Of a stretch of 64,000 nucleotides of DNA, positions 56,016 through 64,000 are shown in pieces (positions within the stretch are counted from its first letter, which is position 1; each line of letters starts with the position of its first letter). Below the pieces are notes generated by a model. That model was not told the DNA's origin. It was given only the letters and a program-made list of their open reading frames with translations, and did no database searches. Made by a program: the position numbers and the translations under genes. Source of the DNA: Flavobacteriales bacterium (GTDB lineage: Bacteria > Bacteroidota > Bacteroidia > Flavobacteriales_D > Sanyastnellaceae); assembly GCA_002863125.1 (NCBI GenBank), contig PKEB01000012.1, forward strand, positions 28,365 to 92,364, written 5' to 3'.

Positions 56016-57196
56016 GCGTGGGCCTGTTCGATGCACGCAATGAGGGTGTCGAGCGCCTCGTTCAGATCAACATCGTTGATGTTCAAAGGCGGGGCGATTC
56101 GAAACGCCTGCGGTGTGCTGAGGAAATAGAAAACCAATACACCTCGCTGCATCGCGGTCTGGACCACTTCGTTCACCGTTTCCGAGGATTCCAATTCTAC
56201 AGCGATGTAAAGCCCGATTCGACGAACTTCCCGCACGCGGGCGCATCCACGCATCGCCGCTTCAATGGTCTGACCGACCTGCTCAACACGATTCCAGTCT
56301 GTTGATTGCAGTAGAGCGCTGGCTGCTGCCGAAGCAGCACAAGGAACGGGGTGGCCACCGAACGTCGTGATGTGACCCAAGGATGGAGAATGCGCAAATT
56401 GCTGCAAATGCTCCTTACTCGAAACAAGTGCACCCATTGGCATGCCGCCTCCCAATGCTTTGCCCAAACACAGGTGGTCGGGCTCAACTCCGAAATGCTC
56501 AAAGGCAAACGGGCGTCCGGATCTTCCAAACCCACATTGTATTTCATCGAGCACCAAATGCGCTCCCGTTTGCGTGCATTTATCCCGGATGGTACGCAGC
56601 CATTCCGGGTTGGGAATGCGAATTCCGGCGTCCCCCTGAACGGTCTCCAAGATGATGCCGGCCACGGAAGCATCGATGGCCTCAAGGCCTTCCATGTCAT
56701 TCCACGGAATCAATTCTATGTCGCCGACAAGGGGAGCGAATGGCGCTTTGCGTTCGGCATTTGAACTCACTGAAAGTGCGCCAAACGTATTCCCGTGGTA
56801 ACCGCCTTCGACGGCGAGGATTTTGCTGCGATGCGTAACGCGCCGAACGAGCTTCATTGCGGCATCAATCGCCTCCGCTCCAGAATTGACAAAGTAGACA
56901 GCGTCCAGCGTTTCGGGCAGCAACGTGAGCAACCGGACAGCAGCCACATCCTGCGCGGTTTGACGCATTTCGCCATAAACCATCACGTGCAAGTGCTTGT
57001 CGACCTGTTCGTGGATGGCGCTGAGGATGTTCGGATGGCCGTGTCCAAAAGAGCTGGCGCCTATCCCAGAGATAAAGTCGATGATTTCCTTCCCGTTTTC
57101 CAGCGTCAGCCGGGAGCCCTTTGCATGCTCAACCCGCAGTCCGAGTGGATGCAGGGTGGTTTGCGCCAATCCGTCCCGCAGCAGTTCTTCGTTCAT
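56012..57196 (-). CDS. Class III PLP aminotransferase (ornithine/acetylornithine type)
   Basis: This 394-residue protein has VYFVNSGAEAIDAAMKLVRR, GGYHGNTFGALSVSS, HLVLDEIQCGFGRSG (PLP Asp), CLGKALGGGMPMGALV with the PLP Lys, and FGGHPVPCAAS. These are the class III signatures, closest to ornithine-, acetylornithine- or 4-aminobutyrate-type enzymes; the substrate cannot be chosen by eye. The ATG at 57196 overlaps the GH92 stop (ATGA), so it ends the paaZ-S41-GH92 operon. A longer reading from 57238 would be inside GH92. Confidence 0.9.
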   Translation of the reverse strand: MNEELLRDGLAQTTLHPLGLRVEHAKGSRLTLENGKEIIDFISGIGASSFGHGHPNILSAIHEQVDKHLHVMVYGEMRQTAQDVAAVRLLTLLPETLDAVYFVNSGAEAIDAAMKLVRRVTHRSKILAVEGGYHGNTFGALSVSSNAERKAPFAPLVGDIELIPWNDMEGLEAIDASVAGIILETVQGDAGIRIPNPEWLRTIRDKCTQTGAHLVLDEIQCGFGRSGRPFAFEHFGVEPDHLCLGKALGGGMPMGALVSSKEHLQQFAHSPSLGHITTFGGHPVPCAASAAASALLQSTDWNRVEQVGQTIEAAMRGCARVREVRRIGLYIAVELESSETVNEVVQTAMQRGVLVFYFLSTPQAFRIAPPLNINDVDLNEALDTLIACIEQAHA

Positions 57197-60180
57197 GGCC
57201 GATTGATTTGGAGGGATACCTCGTCCATAAACACCCAACTCGGGTTCCCAGCACCGAGGTGTCCTTCGGGAAGCAGCCCGTGGTTCTCCACCTCAAAACG
57301 AACATAGCGCGCCATGGAACGTCCGTCGATTCGGAAGGTGTGGCGGATGGGGGCTTCATCGTCTTGGTCAATGGCGTGGCTGGCCTGACCAAAACGAGAC
57401 CATTTCCTGCCGTCGAGGCTGCACGAAATGGAGATGTGCTTGGGCAGGTAAATCCACGGCCGAATGTCCCGCAAAGCTCCGATGCTAACACCGGTGAGTT
57501 CAACGGAATTCTTGAGGTCAATGGTTCCTGTGATGTCCGTTCCCCAGTACCCTTGCCAATCGCCCGTCTGGTATTGGTTGCCTCCTTCGATGCCGTCAAT
57601 CAGGGCTTGGTCACCACCCGCCGCATACTGGTTGCTCAAAGGCGTATCCATCACAAGGGTATAGGGGTGGTTGACTTGCTTCAAGGCATGATGAACAGCA
57701 CTGGAAGCCCGCGCACCTTGGACCGTGCGGGCATGGATGACGGTTGACGCATTTACCTCAAACGGTCCGCCGTATTCAACCCAATTTGAAGGCTCCGGAG
57801 AACCGCTTTCCATCGGCACCAGAGCGTATTCGATGGTGAAAGCATCGAGGCTTTCGGTTGAGATGGAGACAGAGCACGTGCTTTTGAAGGTGCGCGGGGC
57901 GTGAATGACCGGAACGGGGATGAATCCATCTGCATTCCATTGCTCCATGGGCCAGCGATTTTCATCTTCACCAAATGCAGTCCGTTCGTCCTGGCAGGCA
58001 TAGTTCAACGATCCTCCTTGAAGCAGTTGCTCTTTGCGGATGAAAGCAGGCAGGAGACTGGATTGGAAGGAGGCGCTTCGGACGTATTTCCCTTCGCCTT
58101 GTTTGGCAATCCGGACCGCTTGGCCAGCGTCTGCGCCAGCACGTGGAGTAACGCGAACCTCGTCGAACATCGGTGTACCGAGGATCAGCTGGTTGCTCCC
58201 TGGCGTAACCGGGTACATGCCCAAAGCGCTCCAGACATACCAGGCACTCATTTGACCGCAATCCTCGTTGCCGGACAAACCATCGGGCAGGGGAGAGTAC
58301 AAGGTGTGGCGAATGCTGTCGACCAACTCGGCTGTCCGGTGGTGTTTGCCCACAAATGGATACAGGTAAGCCATGTGGTGGCTGGGCTCATTCCCATGTG
58401 CATATTGGCCAATCAGGCCGGTGATGTCGGCTTGATTGCGGCCGGTGGTTTCGCTGCTCGATGTGAACATGGCGTCCAACTTGGCTGCATAAGCGGTAGC
58501 ACCGCCGAGGAGCTCAACATGGCCATTGACGTCGTGAGGAACAAAAAAGTTGTACTGCCATCCGTTGGCTTCGGTGTAATTGAAGTTCACCTCCCTTGGA
58601 TCAAATGCCTCGAGCCATGCGGCCGACCGTTTGGGCTGGAAGAACCCACTTTCCTTATTGAAAAGGTTGCGGTAGTTCAACGCACGCATCCGAAACCGGT
58701 CCACGAGCTCAGCATCGGTGCTGTGCTTGACAGCAAATGCGGAGATGCAGGCATCGTCAAAAGCATATTCCAAGGTTTTGGAAACCGATTCGTGTTCTTC
58801 ATTCAAAGGGATGTACCCCAACGCAACGTAGGGTTCAAGCCCGAGATGGGCGCTGTCAGCAGCTTGCACCATTGCATCAACGGCCAAATTCACATCAAAA
58901 CCGCCAATGCCCCACGCATCGGCATCAGCGATGACCGGCACGCTGTGGTAACCGATCATGCACCCGGTGTAATTGCCAGCCAATTCCCAAACGGGCAACT
59001 GACCGCCTTGTTCATACATGCGCAGCATGGTGCGAACGAAGTCCCGAGAGCGTTCGGGTTCGATCCAGTTGAGCAAGGGATGCAAGGCACGGAAGGTGTC
59101 CCAAAGGGAAAAAACGGTGTAATGATCGCCTTCATCCGCCGAGAGCTGGTGAACCATCAAGTCCGTCCCTCGGTATTGCCCGTCGACGTCGTTGGCCAGG
59201 TTGGGCGCTGTAAAACAATGGTAAAGCGCGCTGTAAAACGTTTCAACCTCGTTTTCTGATCCGCCTTCCACGGCAATCCTGCTGAGCTGCTCATACCATG
59301 CGCGTTCTGCGGACATTCGATACGCTTCAAACGAGCCCTTGACGGCTTCGGCCTCCAAGTTCTTCAACGCCCCGTCGATGCTGACAAAACTCAATGCCAC
59401 TTCTGCGTTGAGTTCGGACACTTCACCAAAATCTGCTTGAAATACGGGTACATACTCAACTTCTTGGAGCAGCTCCCCAGAATCGCCCATTCCCACCGTG
59501 CGAACTTCCGTAAGCTGATCGCGCCATGCAAAGGGTCGGTCAAATCGAGCCGCAAAGTAGACGTGCTGCTCCCGTGCCCAATTGTCTGAAACACGGTGGC
59601 CGACCAGCAGGGTGTCGCCAATCGGATAAATGCTGTAGTTGACCAGTTCATCTCGGTGTTGCATGTCGATGATCAACGACAGGGTGTCCGGTTCCTCCAA
59701 CCGGTACCGATGAATGCCGACTCGTTCCGTGGCCGTCAGTTCGACGTTGATCTTTTGATCATCGAGGTAAACTTGGTAGTACCCGGCATGGGCTTCTTCG
59801 TTTTCGTGTGAAAAATGACTGGCGTATCGATCGGACCACTGCGTAGCACCTTCGTTGAACTGCGTGCAGGGTGCAAAAAGAATGTCCCCATAATCGGATA
59901 CGCCGGTTCCTTGCAAATGCGTATGACTGAACCCATAAATAACGCTGTCGCTGTAGTGGTATCCGCCACAACCATCCCAGCCAGTGAGTCGGGAGTCCGG
60001 GCTCAACTGGACCATTCCAAATGGGGCCGTCGCACCAGGGTACGTGTGACCGTGCCCTCCCGTTCCTACGAAGGGGTTTACAAGGCGATGCAAGGGGGGA
60101 GGAGTGTCATTGCACCCGATCAAACCAACGAGCGCAAGGACAAGGCTCGTACACGCAGAGAATCGCAGTAGGTTGGTCAT
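57193..60180 (-). CDS. GH92 alpha-mannosidase lipoprotein with C-terminal F5/8 domain
   Basis: This 995-residue protein has a lipoprotein signal (LVLALVGLIGC). The GH92 start VNPFVGTGGHGHTYPGATAPFGMVQLSPDSR and GYHYSDSVIYGFSHTHLQG follow, then the barrel with YPFVGKHHRTAELVDSI and GLSGNEDCGQMSAWYVWSALGMYPVTPGSNQ, the conserved GNEDxGQMSAWY block with catalytic acids. The last 150 residues are a discoidin-like domain (LTGVSIGALRDIRPWIYLPKHISISCSLDGRKW). GH92 enzymes are calcium-dependent exo-mannosidases acting on mannans or N-glycans. It starts two bases after the S41 gene stop. It is a membrane-anchored mannosidase without a visible susCD pair. Confidence 0.93.
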   Translation of the reverse strand: MTNLLRFSACTSLVLALVGLIGCNDTPPPLHRLVNPFVGTGGHGHTYPGATAPFGMVQLSPDSRLTGWDGCGGYHYSDSVIYGFSHTHLQGTGVSDYGDILFAPCTQFNEGATQWSDRYASHFSHENEEAHAGYYQVYLDDQKINVELTATERVGIHRYRLEEPDTLSLIIDMQHRDELVNYSIYPIGDTLLVGHRVSDNWAREQHVYFAARFDRPFAWRDQLTEVRTVGMGDSGELLQEVEYVPVFQADFGEVSELNAEVALSFVSIDGALKNLEAEAVKGSFEAYRMSAERAWYEQLSRIAVEGGSENEVETFYSALYHCFTAPNLANDVDGQYRGTDLMVHQLSADEGDHYTVFSLWDTFRALHPLLNWIEPERSRDFVRTMLRMYEQGGQLPVWELAGNYTGCMIGYHSVPVIADADAWGIGGFDVNLAVDAMVQAADSAHLGLEPYVALGYIPLNEEHESVSKTLEYAFDDACISAFAVKHSTDAELVDRFRMRALNYRNLFNKESGFFQPKRSAAWLEAFDPREVNFNYTEANGWQYNFFVPHDVNGHVELLGGATAYAAKLDAMFTSSSETTGRNQADITGLIGQYAHGNEPSHHMAYLYPFVGKHHRTAELVDSIRHTLYSPLPDGLSGNEDCGQMSAWYVWSALGMYPVTPGSNQLILGTPMFDEVRVTPRAGADAGQAVRIAKQGEGKYVRSASFQSSLLPAFIRKEQLLQGGSLNYACQDERTAFGEDENRWPMEQWNADGFIPVPVIHAPRTFKSTCSVSISTESLDAFTIEYALVPMESGSPEPSNWVEYGGPFEVNASTVIHARTVQGARASSAVHHALKQVNHPYTLVMDTPLSNQYAAGGDQALIDGIEGGNQYQTGDWQGYWGTDITGTIDLKNSVELTGVSIGALRDIRPWIYLPKHISISCSLDGRKWSRFGQASHAIDQDDEAPIRHTFRIDGRSMARYVRFEVENHGLLPEGHLGAGNPSWVFMDEVSLQINRP

Positions 60181-60182
60181 GG

Positions 60183-61661
60183 CTAAGGCTGATGGTTGTG
60201 GTTTACCCAATTTAAAGCGGCATCCAGTACGGGGTCCGTGCCGTTCTGAATGTCTGCGGCATCGGGTGTTACAGGGCGGTCCACCAGAAGCGGTCGGGCC
60301 TCCCAACGGACAGGGGTTTGGGTGAAATACCGTGCGGACGCTACATGTACTACCAAGCCGGTTTCGGGCAACACCAGCCGAACGGGATTGCCAAACGTCC
60401 CGCTGACGCTGCCCATTGGAGGCTCACCGAAGGTTGTGCCCCGACCTGACCGGACAAACCAGGAAGCAATCGATACGGTAGCCGACGCCGAGAGTCCGTC
60501 AAGAAGTAGGACGGTGGCGCCAGTGTACGCCAAGCGCCGCCGGGGTTGTATGGGTCGCTTGAAAGGGACATAAGCGATGGAATCGTTGTCAATTTTGTTC
60601 AGAGTAGTTTTCAAGACCTGTAAGTTCTTGAGGTAGCTGTTCCTTCCGACGAGGCCGAATTGACCGGTTCCCCATCGGTCCTTCGCTGCTCGACTGGCTT
60701 TGATTTGCACCCCGGCTGGAAGATCAATCGGCGTCGATGTGAGGTACGGAAGCAGTTCAGCCATGATGGCTATGTGGCCGCCTGAGTTGCTGCGCAGATC
60801 TAAAATGAGACCTGCAAAGGGTAGGCTTTGGTTGGCCGATTGAAGGGATCGGATGCGGCTGAAGCAATCGCGGAGTTCCTGGCGAAAAGACCGCACGTTT
60901 TCAGGATGGAAATGCCGGATTGTCAAGACCACGGAAATGACGCCATCGGTCTGAACCTCGCGCCATGATATGGGGGCGACTTCATTCTGAGAAGCATGCC
61001 AGCGTTTGATGGATTCATTGTCAAGCACGGGCAAGTGCTCAGTCACACCCGAGGCATATTCCACCTCGATGGAATCGGCAATGCTCGCGCCAACCGAGAA
61101 GGGGACGATGTCGTTCCAAAGCTTTTCCGACATCCGGAGGCGAGCCAATGCGGCATCTCCTTCTTGAGAAATCAAGGCCAGCCCTCCACCAAGCACAGAC
61201 CGAACGGAAACGCCATTGATGCGTACAATTTCTGAACCAACCATCGCAGAATCACCGGCGGTAGCAGTGACGATGAGTCGGTTTTCTACGGTTTGTATTT
61301 CAAGGGGGAGGTGCCCATAGGTCGCTCCGAGTTGCTCTGAAAAGGATTGAAGCGCCACACCGGTGTGGCTGTCCTTTAGCACGTTGCACACCTTGGCAGC
61401 CATCTGCGCGGCGCCATAGAGTGTCCCACCTCCCGCAAAGGTTGTTTTGGCGGATTCCACGGCATCATTGAACTCGATGGAAGAGCAATGCACGAAAGGG
61501 GAAGGGTGGATGGTCAAAATCCACTCCGCAAGTGAATCCAAATCGCGTTGGATTTGTTCGCCGGTGAACCTGTCCGCTTGCCCTTGTGCGTCGACGGAGG
61601 TCGAAAGCAAGGCGGAGAGGATGGCGCAGGTTGCGAATAAGCGTCGAAACAATGGCTTCAT
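60183..61661 (-). CDS. S41-family secreted serine peptidase
   Basis: This 492-residue protein has a signal peptide (LFATCAILSALLSTSVDAQ). A helical N-terminal segment precedes a PDZ-like part (PLEIQTVENRLIVTATAGDSAMVGSEIVRINGVSV), then the S41 core: FAGLILDLRSNSGGHIAIMAEL and VLLLDGLSASATVSIASWFV, in which the SxSAT Ser is the expected nucleophile. It resembles C-terminal processing peptidases but lacks clear CtpA organisation. It lies two bases after paaZ and two bases before GH92. Its substrate is unknown; the gene order suggests periplasmic or surface turnover. Confidence 0.85.
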   Translation of the reverse strand: MKPLFRRLFATCAILSALLSTSVDAQGQADRFTGEQIQRDLDSLAEWILTIHPSPFVHCSSIEFNDAVESAKTTFAGGGTLYGAAQMAAKVCNVLKDSHTGVALQSFSEQLGATYGHLPLEIQTVENRLIVTATAGDSAMVGSEIVRINGVSVRSVLGGGLALISQEGDAALARLRMSEKLWNDIVPFSVGASIADSIEVEYASGVTEHLPVLDNESIKRWHASQNEVAPISWREVQTDGVISVVLTIRHFHPENVRSFRQELRDCFSRIRSLQSANQSLPFAGLILDLRSNSGGHIAIMAELLPYLTSTPIDLPAGVQIKASRAAKDRWGTGQFGLVGRNSYLKNLQVLKTTLNKIDNDSIAYVPFKRPIQPRRRLAYTGATVLLLDGLSASATVSIASWFVRSGRGTTFGEPPMGSVSGTFGNPVRLVLPETGLVVHVASARYFTQTPVRWEARPLLVDRPVTPDAADIQNGTDPVLDAALNWVNHNHQP

Positions 61662-61663
61662 AC

Positions 61664-63712
61664 CTATTGATCGCGGAATTTCACCATGGTTAGGATGGTC
61701 GCGACCGCCACGCTTTCGCCGGTCTGATCGTACATGTCTACTCTGAATTTGACAATGCCTTTGCGAATGTCCTCTGCATCGCGCTTTTCCTGCTCGATTT
61801 TATCCTCCACGGTGAGGCGAACGCCGACGGTCGCACCAGGGTATACGGGTTTTGTAAAACGAGCCTGTTCGACCCCATAGTTGAGCAAGACCGGCCCTTT
61901 CTTGGCGTCTACAAAAAGCCCGGCTGCTTTGCTCAAGAGGTAGTACCCATGGGCCACCCGGCCTTCGAAAATGGTGCCGTCTAAGCTGGTTTCATCAACG
62001 TGGGCATAGAAATGGTCGCCGCTCACGTTCGCAAAATTGACGATGTCGGCCTCAGTGACCGTATGCTTGGCAGTGGTTACGGTGTGACCAATGACCAAGT
62101 CTTCGAAGTATTGCTGAAATAAGTGGGGCTGCGCCTCTGTTTGCTGGCCGCCGGGTTGATACTTCTGTGCAATAGCGGTCAAGGCCGTGGGCGATCCTTG
62201 CACCGCCGTTCGCTGCATGTAGTGATGCACACCGCGGACACCGCCCATTTCCTCTCCACCACCTGCGCGCCCGGGACCGCCGTGTGTAAGCAAGGGCAGT
62301 GGGGAGCCGTGGCCGGTTGACTCCTTGGCGCACGCTCGATCCAGCACGAGAATCCGTCCGTGCATCGTCGCTGCACCTGCGACAAATGCCCGAGCTTCCC
62401 CAGCGTTGTGGCTCACCAGCGAACAGCACAGCGAACCTTTGCCCATTTTGGTTAAGCCAATCGCTTCTTCCAAAGAATCGTAGGGCATGAGGGTGGCAAC
62501 GGGTCCAAACGCCTCGACTTCATGGCAATGTTGCGCATTCAGTGGGTTGTCGTTGCGCAGCAGTTGTGGGCCCAAGAACGCGTCCTCAACAACTTCACCA
62601 CCAACCAATTCTAGCGGGTGGGCATATACACTTTCAGCCTCGGACTTCAATACGTCCAATTTGGCGAGGACATCTTGCTTTTGCTCTTTGTGCACCAAAG
62701 CCCCCATGCGTACACCTTCTTCTTGCGGGTCGCCTATGACGGCTTTTGACAGTGCTTGTGTGAGTGCTTCTTGGACGTTGTCCATTTGGCCACTTGGAAC
62801 AAATATGCGACGAACAGCCGTGCATTTTTGCCCTGACTTCACCGTCATTTCTTTGCGCACTTCTTTTATGAACAGTTCGAATTCAGGGTCACCCGGAACT
62901 ACGTGCTCTCCGAGAACCGCTGAATTCAATGAATCCGCTTCCATGTTGAACGGCACCGCATGGGCGAGAAGGTTTGGATGCGAACGTAATTTCAATCCCG
63001 TAGAGGCTGAGCCGGTGAACGTCACAACATCGCGTTCATCTACATGATCAAGTAGGGTCCGAGCAGGTCCGCATATCAATTGAAGGGCTCCTTCGGGTAA
63101 AATGCCAGATTGGATGATCTCCTGCGCAACGACAGAGGTTAAGTAGCTGGTCGCTGAAGCAGGCTTCACTACGGCGGGCATCCCCGCTAACCAATTCACG
63201 GCTACCTTTTCCAACATGCCCCAGACTGGGAAGTTGTATGCGTTGATGTGAACCGCAACGCCTTCCTTAGGTGTGAGGATGTGCTGTGCGCCGAACGTCC
63301 CTTGTTTACTCAATGGAATGTAATCGCCGTCCAACGCGAACGGTTGGTCACCAAACTGACGTCGGAGGCTGGCATAGCTAAACAAGTTGCCAATGCCACC
63401 TTCAATGTCAATCCAAGCATCGGATCGTGTGGCGCCGGTAGCCCAACTGGCTTCGTAGAAGGCCTCCTTGTGTTTTAATAAGTGCAAGGCCAGGCGTTTC
63501 AGCATCAGGCCGCGTTGTTGGAACGTAAGGCGCCGAAGGTTGGTGTTTCCGACGGTGCGTCCATAAGCGAGGATGGATTCAAAGTCCAGTGCTTCATTGC
63601 CTACGTGCGCAACGACCTTTCCGTTTATGGCGTGAAGGAGAGGGGTTGCATCGGAAGCTGAAGGACTGTGCCATGCTCCGTTTATATAATGCGCAATGGT
63701 CGAGGTGCTCAT
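61664..63712 (-). CDS. paaZ: PaaZ: oxepin-CoA hydrolase / 3-oxo-5,6-dehydrosuberyl-CoA semialdehyde dehydrogenase
   Basis: This 682-residue bifunctional protein has an aldehyde dehydrogenase domain (about 1-520: FTGSASTGLKL, NMEADSLNSAVLG with the catalytic Glu, KSGQKCTAVRRIFVP with the Cys) and a MaoC-type hydratase domain (about 535-682: FANVSGDHFYAHVDE, VAHGYYLLSKAAGLF, the Asp-His pair). It opens the oxepin ring and oxidises the aldehyde in phenylacetyl-CoA catabolism. It is the first gene of a four-gene run with gaps of two, two and minus four bases. The ring epoxidase genes are not in the window. Confidence 0.92.
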   Translation of the reverse strand: MSTSTIAHYINGAWHSPSASDATPLLHAINGKVVAHVGNEALDFESILAYGRTVGNTNLRRLTFQQRGLMLKRLALHLLKHKEAFYEASWATGATRSDAWIDIEGGIGNLFSYASLRRQFGDQPFALDGDYIPLSKQGTFGAQHILTPKEGVAVHINAYNFPVWGMLEKVAVNWLAGMPAVVKPASATSYLTSVVAQEIIQSGILPEGALQLICGPARTLLDHVDERDVVTFTGSASTGLKLRSHPNLLAHAVPFNMEADSLNSAVLGEHVVPGDPEFELFIKEVRKEMTVKSGQKCTAVRRIFVPSGQMDNVQEALTQALSKAVIGDPQEEGVRMGALVHKEQKQDVLAKLDVLKSEAESVYAHPLELVGGEVVEDAFLGPQLLRNDNPLNAQHCHEVEAFGPVATLMPYDSLEEAIGLTKMGKGSLCCSLVSHNAGEARAFVAGAATMHGRILVLDRACAKESTGHGSPLPLLTHGGPGRAGGGEEMGGVRGVHHYMQRTAVQGSPTALTAIAQKYQPGGQQTEAQPHLFQQYFEDLVIGHTVTTAKHTVTEADIVNFANVSGDHFYAHVDETSLDGTIFEGRVAHGYYLLSKAAGLFVDAKKGPVLLNYGVEQARFTKPVYPGATVGVRLTVEDKIEQEKRDAEDIRKGIVKFRVDMYDQTGESVAVATILTMVKFRDQ

Positions 63713-63730
63713 GGTAAATCGCTTTGGAAG

Positions 63731-63738
63731 CGAAAATA
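63731..63738 (-). promoter_or_regulatory. -7 element TATTTTCG of the paaZ operon
   Basis: Minus-strand TATTTTCG is TAnnTTTG with one change, ending 18 bases before the paaZ ATG. No -33 TTG at the usual spacing is clear. The rest of 63713-63956 is AT-rich and holds no other recognisable feature apart from a TAACTTCG at 63859-63866, too far from the next start to assign firmly. Confidence 0.4.
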
Positions 63739-63956
63739 CGCACGAACACCTGCTGAGTTGAAGGATAACCGAGATTCGATGTTTTTTGCAATTCCACGTG
63801 TGTTCTCTATATTCGATTTGTCGGTGAGATATCGGGATACGTCTATGAATTTTTTATTAACTTCGACGAAGAAAGTTTGGGAATAATGATGAATTACCTT
63901 ATCTTAGCTCCTACTGACATCAAATCTTGACCAGAAACATCAAATAATTCATTCAA

Positions 63957-64000
63957 ATGAAGAACCTTTTCACACTGGCTGCGGCCTCTTTCCTCGCCTT
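63957..64000 (+). CDS. Start of a secreted protein gene, cut by the window end
   Basis: ATG at 63957 opens KNLFTLAAASFLA, a signal-peptide start, and the frame is still open at the window edge after 14 codons. Nothing more can be said about the product. It is divergent from paaZ. Confidence 0.5.
   Translation, partial: MKNLFTLAAASFLA

Noticed and set aside
57901..59259. A 452-codon plus-strand frame antisense to GH92
   Set aside because: It shows no family signature and no promoter; GH92 motifs on the other strand are unambiguous.
1..64000. CRISPR arrays, insertion sequences, prophage or rRNA
   Set aside because: No regularly spaced repeats, transposase or phage signatures, or rRNA-like stretches were seen on either strand.

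Overview
The window reads as chromosomal DNA of a free-living Bacteroidota bacterium, most likely from Flavobacteriia. Evidence: several proteins end in type IX secretion (T9SS) C-terminal sorting domains; there is a SusC/SusD pair, a PorE-like TPR/PD40/OmpA protein, a GldF-GldG fusion, and repeated Bacteroidota promoter elements (TAnnTTTG, sometimes with TTG about 20 bases upstream). No phage, IS element, CRISPR array or rRNA was seen. Gene density is very high, and many neighbours overlap by ATGA or TGATG.

Layout. 0-6.3 kb: a partial YfcE-type phosphoesterase, the PorE-like protein, and a translationally coupled pair of a TonB-dependent receptor and a secreted PQQ-type sugar dehydrogenase. 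6.3-26.4 kb: a starch/maltodextrin locus in two divergent arms. The left arm (minus strand) holds a Nudix-type regulator, a CotH-kinase/lamin-tail protein, a T9SS-exported GH13 amylase, SusC, SusD, two unknown envelope proteins and a lipoprotein GH13 amylase. The right arm (plus strand) holds phosphofructokinase, GAPDH, a BadF-type sugar kinase, beta-phosphoglucomutase and a GH65 maltose phosphorylase. Together these would degrade starch outside the cell, import maltodextrin, phosphorolyse maltose and feed glycolysis. An identical 17-bp sequence lies in the SusC promoter and in the divergent regulator/pfkA intergenic region; it is the probable operator.

26.4-47.6 kb: mostly housekeeping genes. 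They include exodeoxyribonuclease III, an ATE-like transferase, stomatin/NfeD, coaE, rpe, clpS, a LytTR regulator, glnS, a CCA-adding enzyme, Sua5, purC, phoH, a SAM hydroxide adenosyltransferase, the GldF-GldG fusion with a DUF4340 protein, a glycosyltransferase, two phenylacetate-pathway genes (3-oxoadipyl-CoA thiolase, paaY) and trmN6. 47.6-48.0 kb: a CAT-anticodon tRNA, its terminator and what looks like the broken 3' end of a glucanase gene. 48.0-56.0 kb: an RNA-binding protein, a Cys-rich MopE/dockerin-like secreted protein, a TlpA-like thioredoxin, a T9SS cargo protein, a DUF2797 protein, YqgE, an M14 carboxypeptidase and an esterase. 56.0-63.7 kb: a tight minus-strand cluster paaZ - S41 peptidase - GH92 mannosidase - class III aminotransferase. 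The window ends in the signal peptide of a new gene.

A general feature of the window is that many first-in-unit genes carry a -7 promoter element ending only 3-9 bases, most often exactly 4, before the start codon, so their mRNAs should be leaderless or nearly so. All functional calls rest on reading the translated sequences and recalling family signatures; no database search was run.
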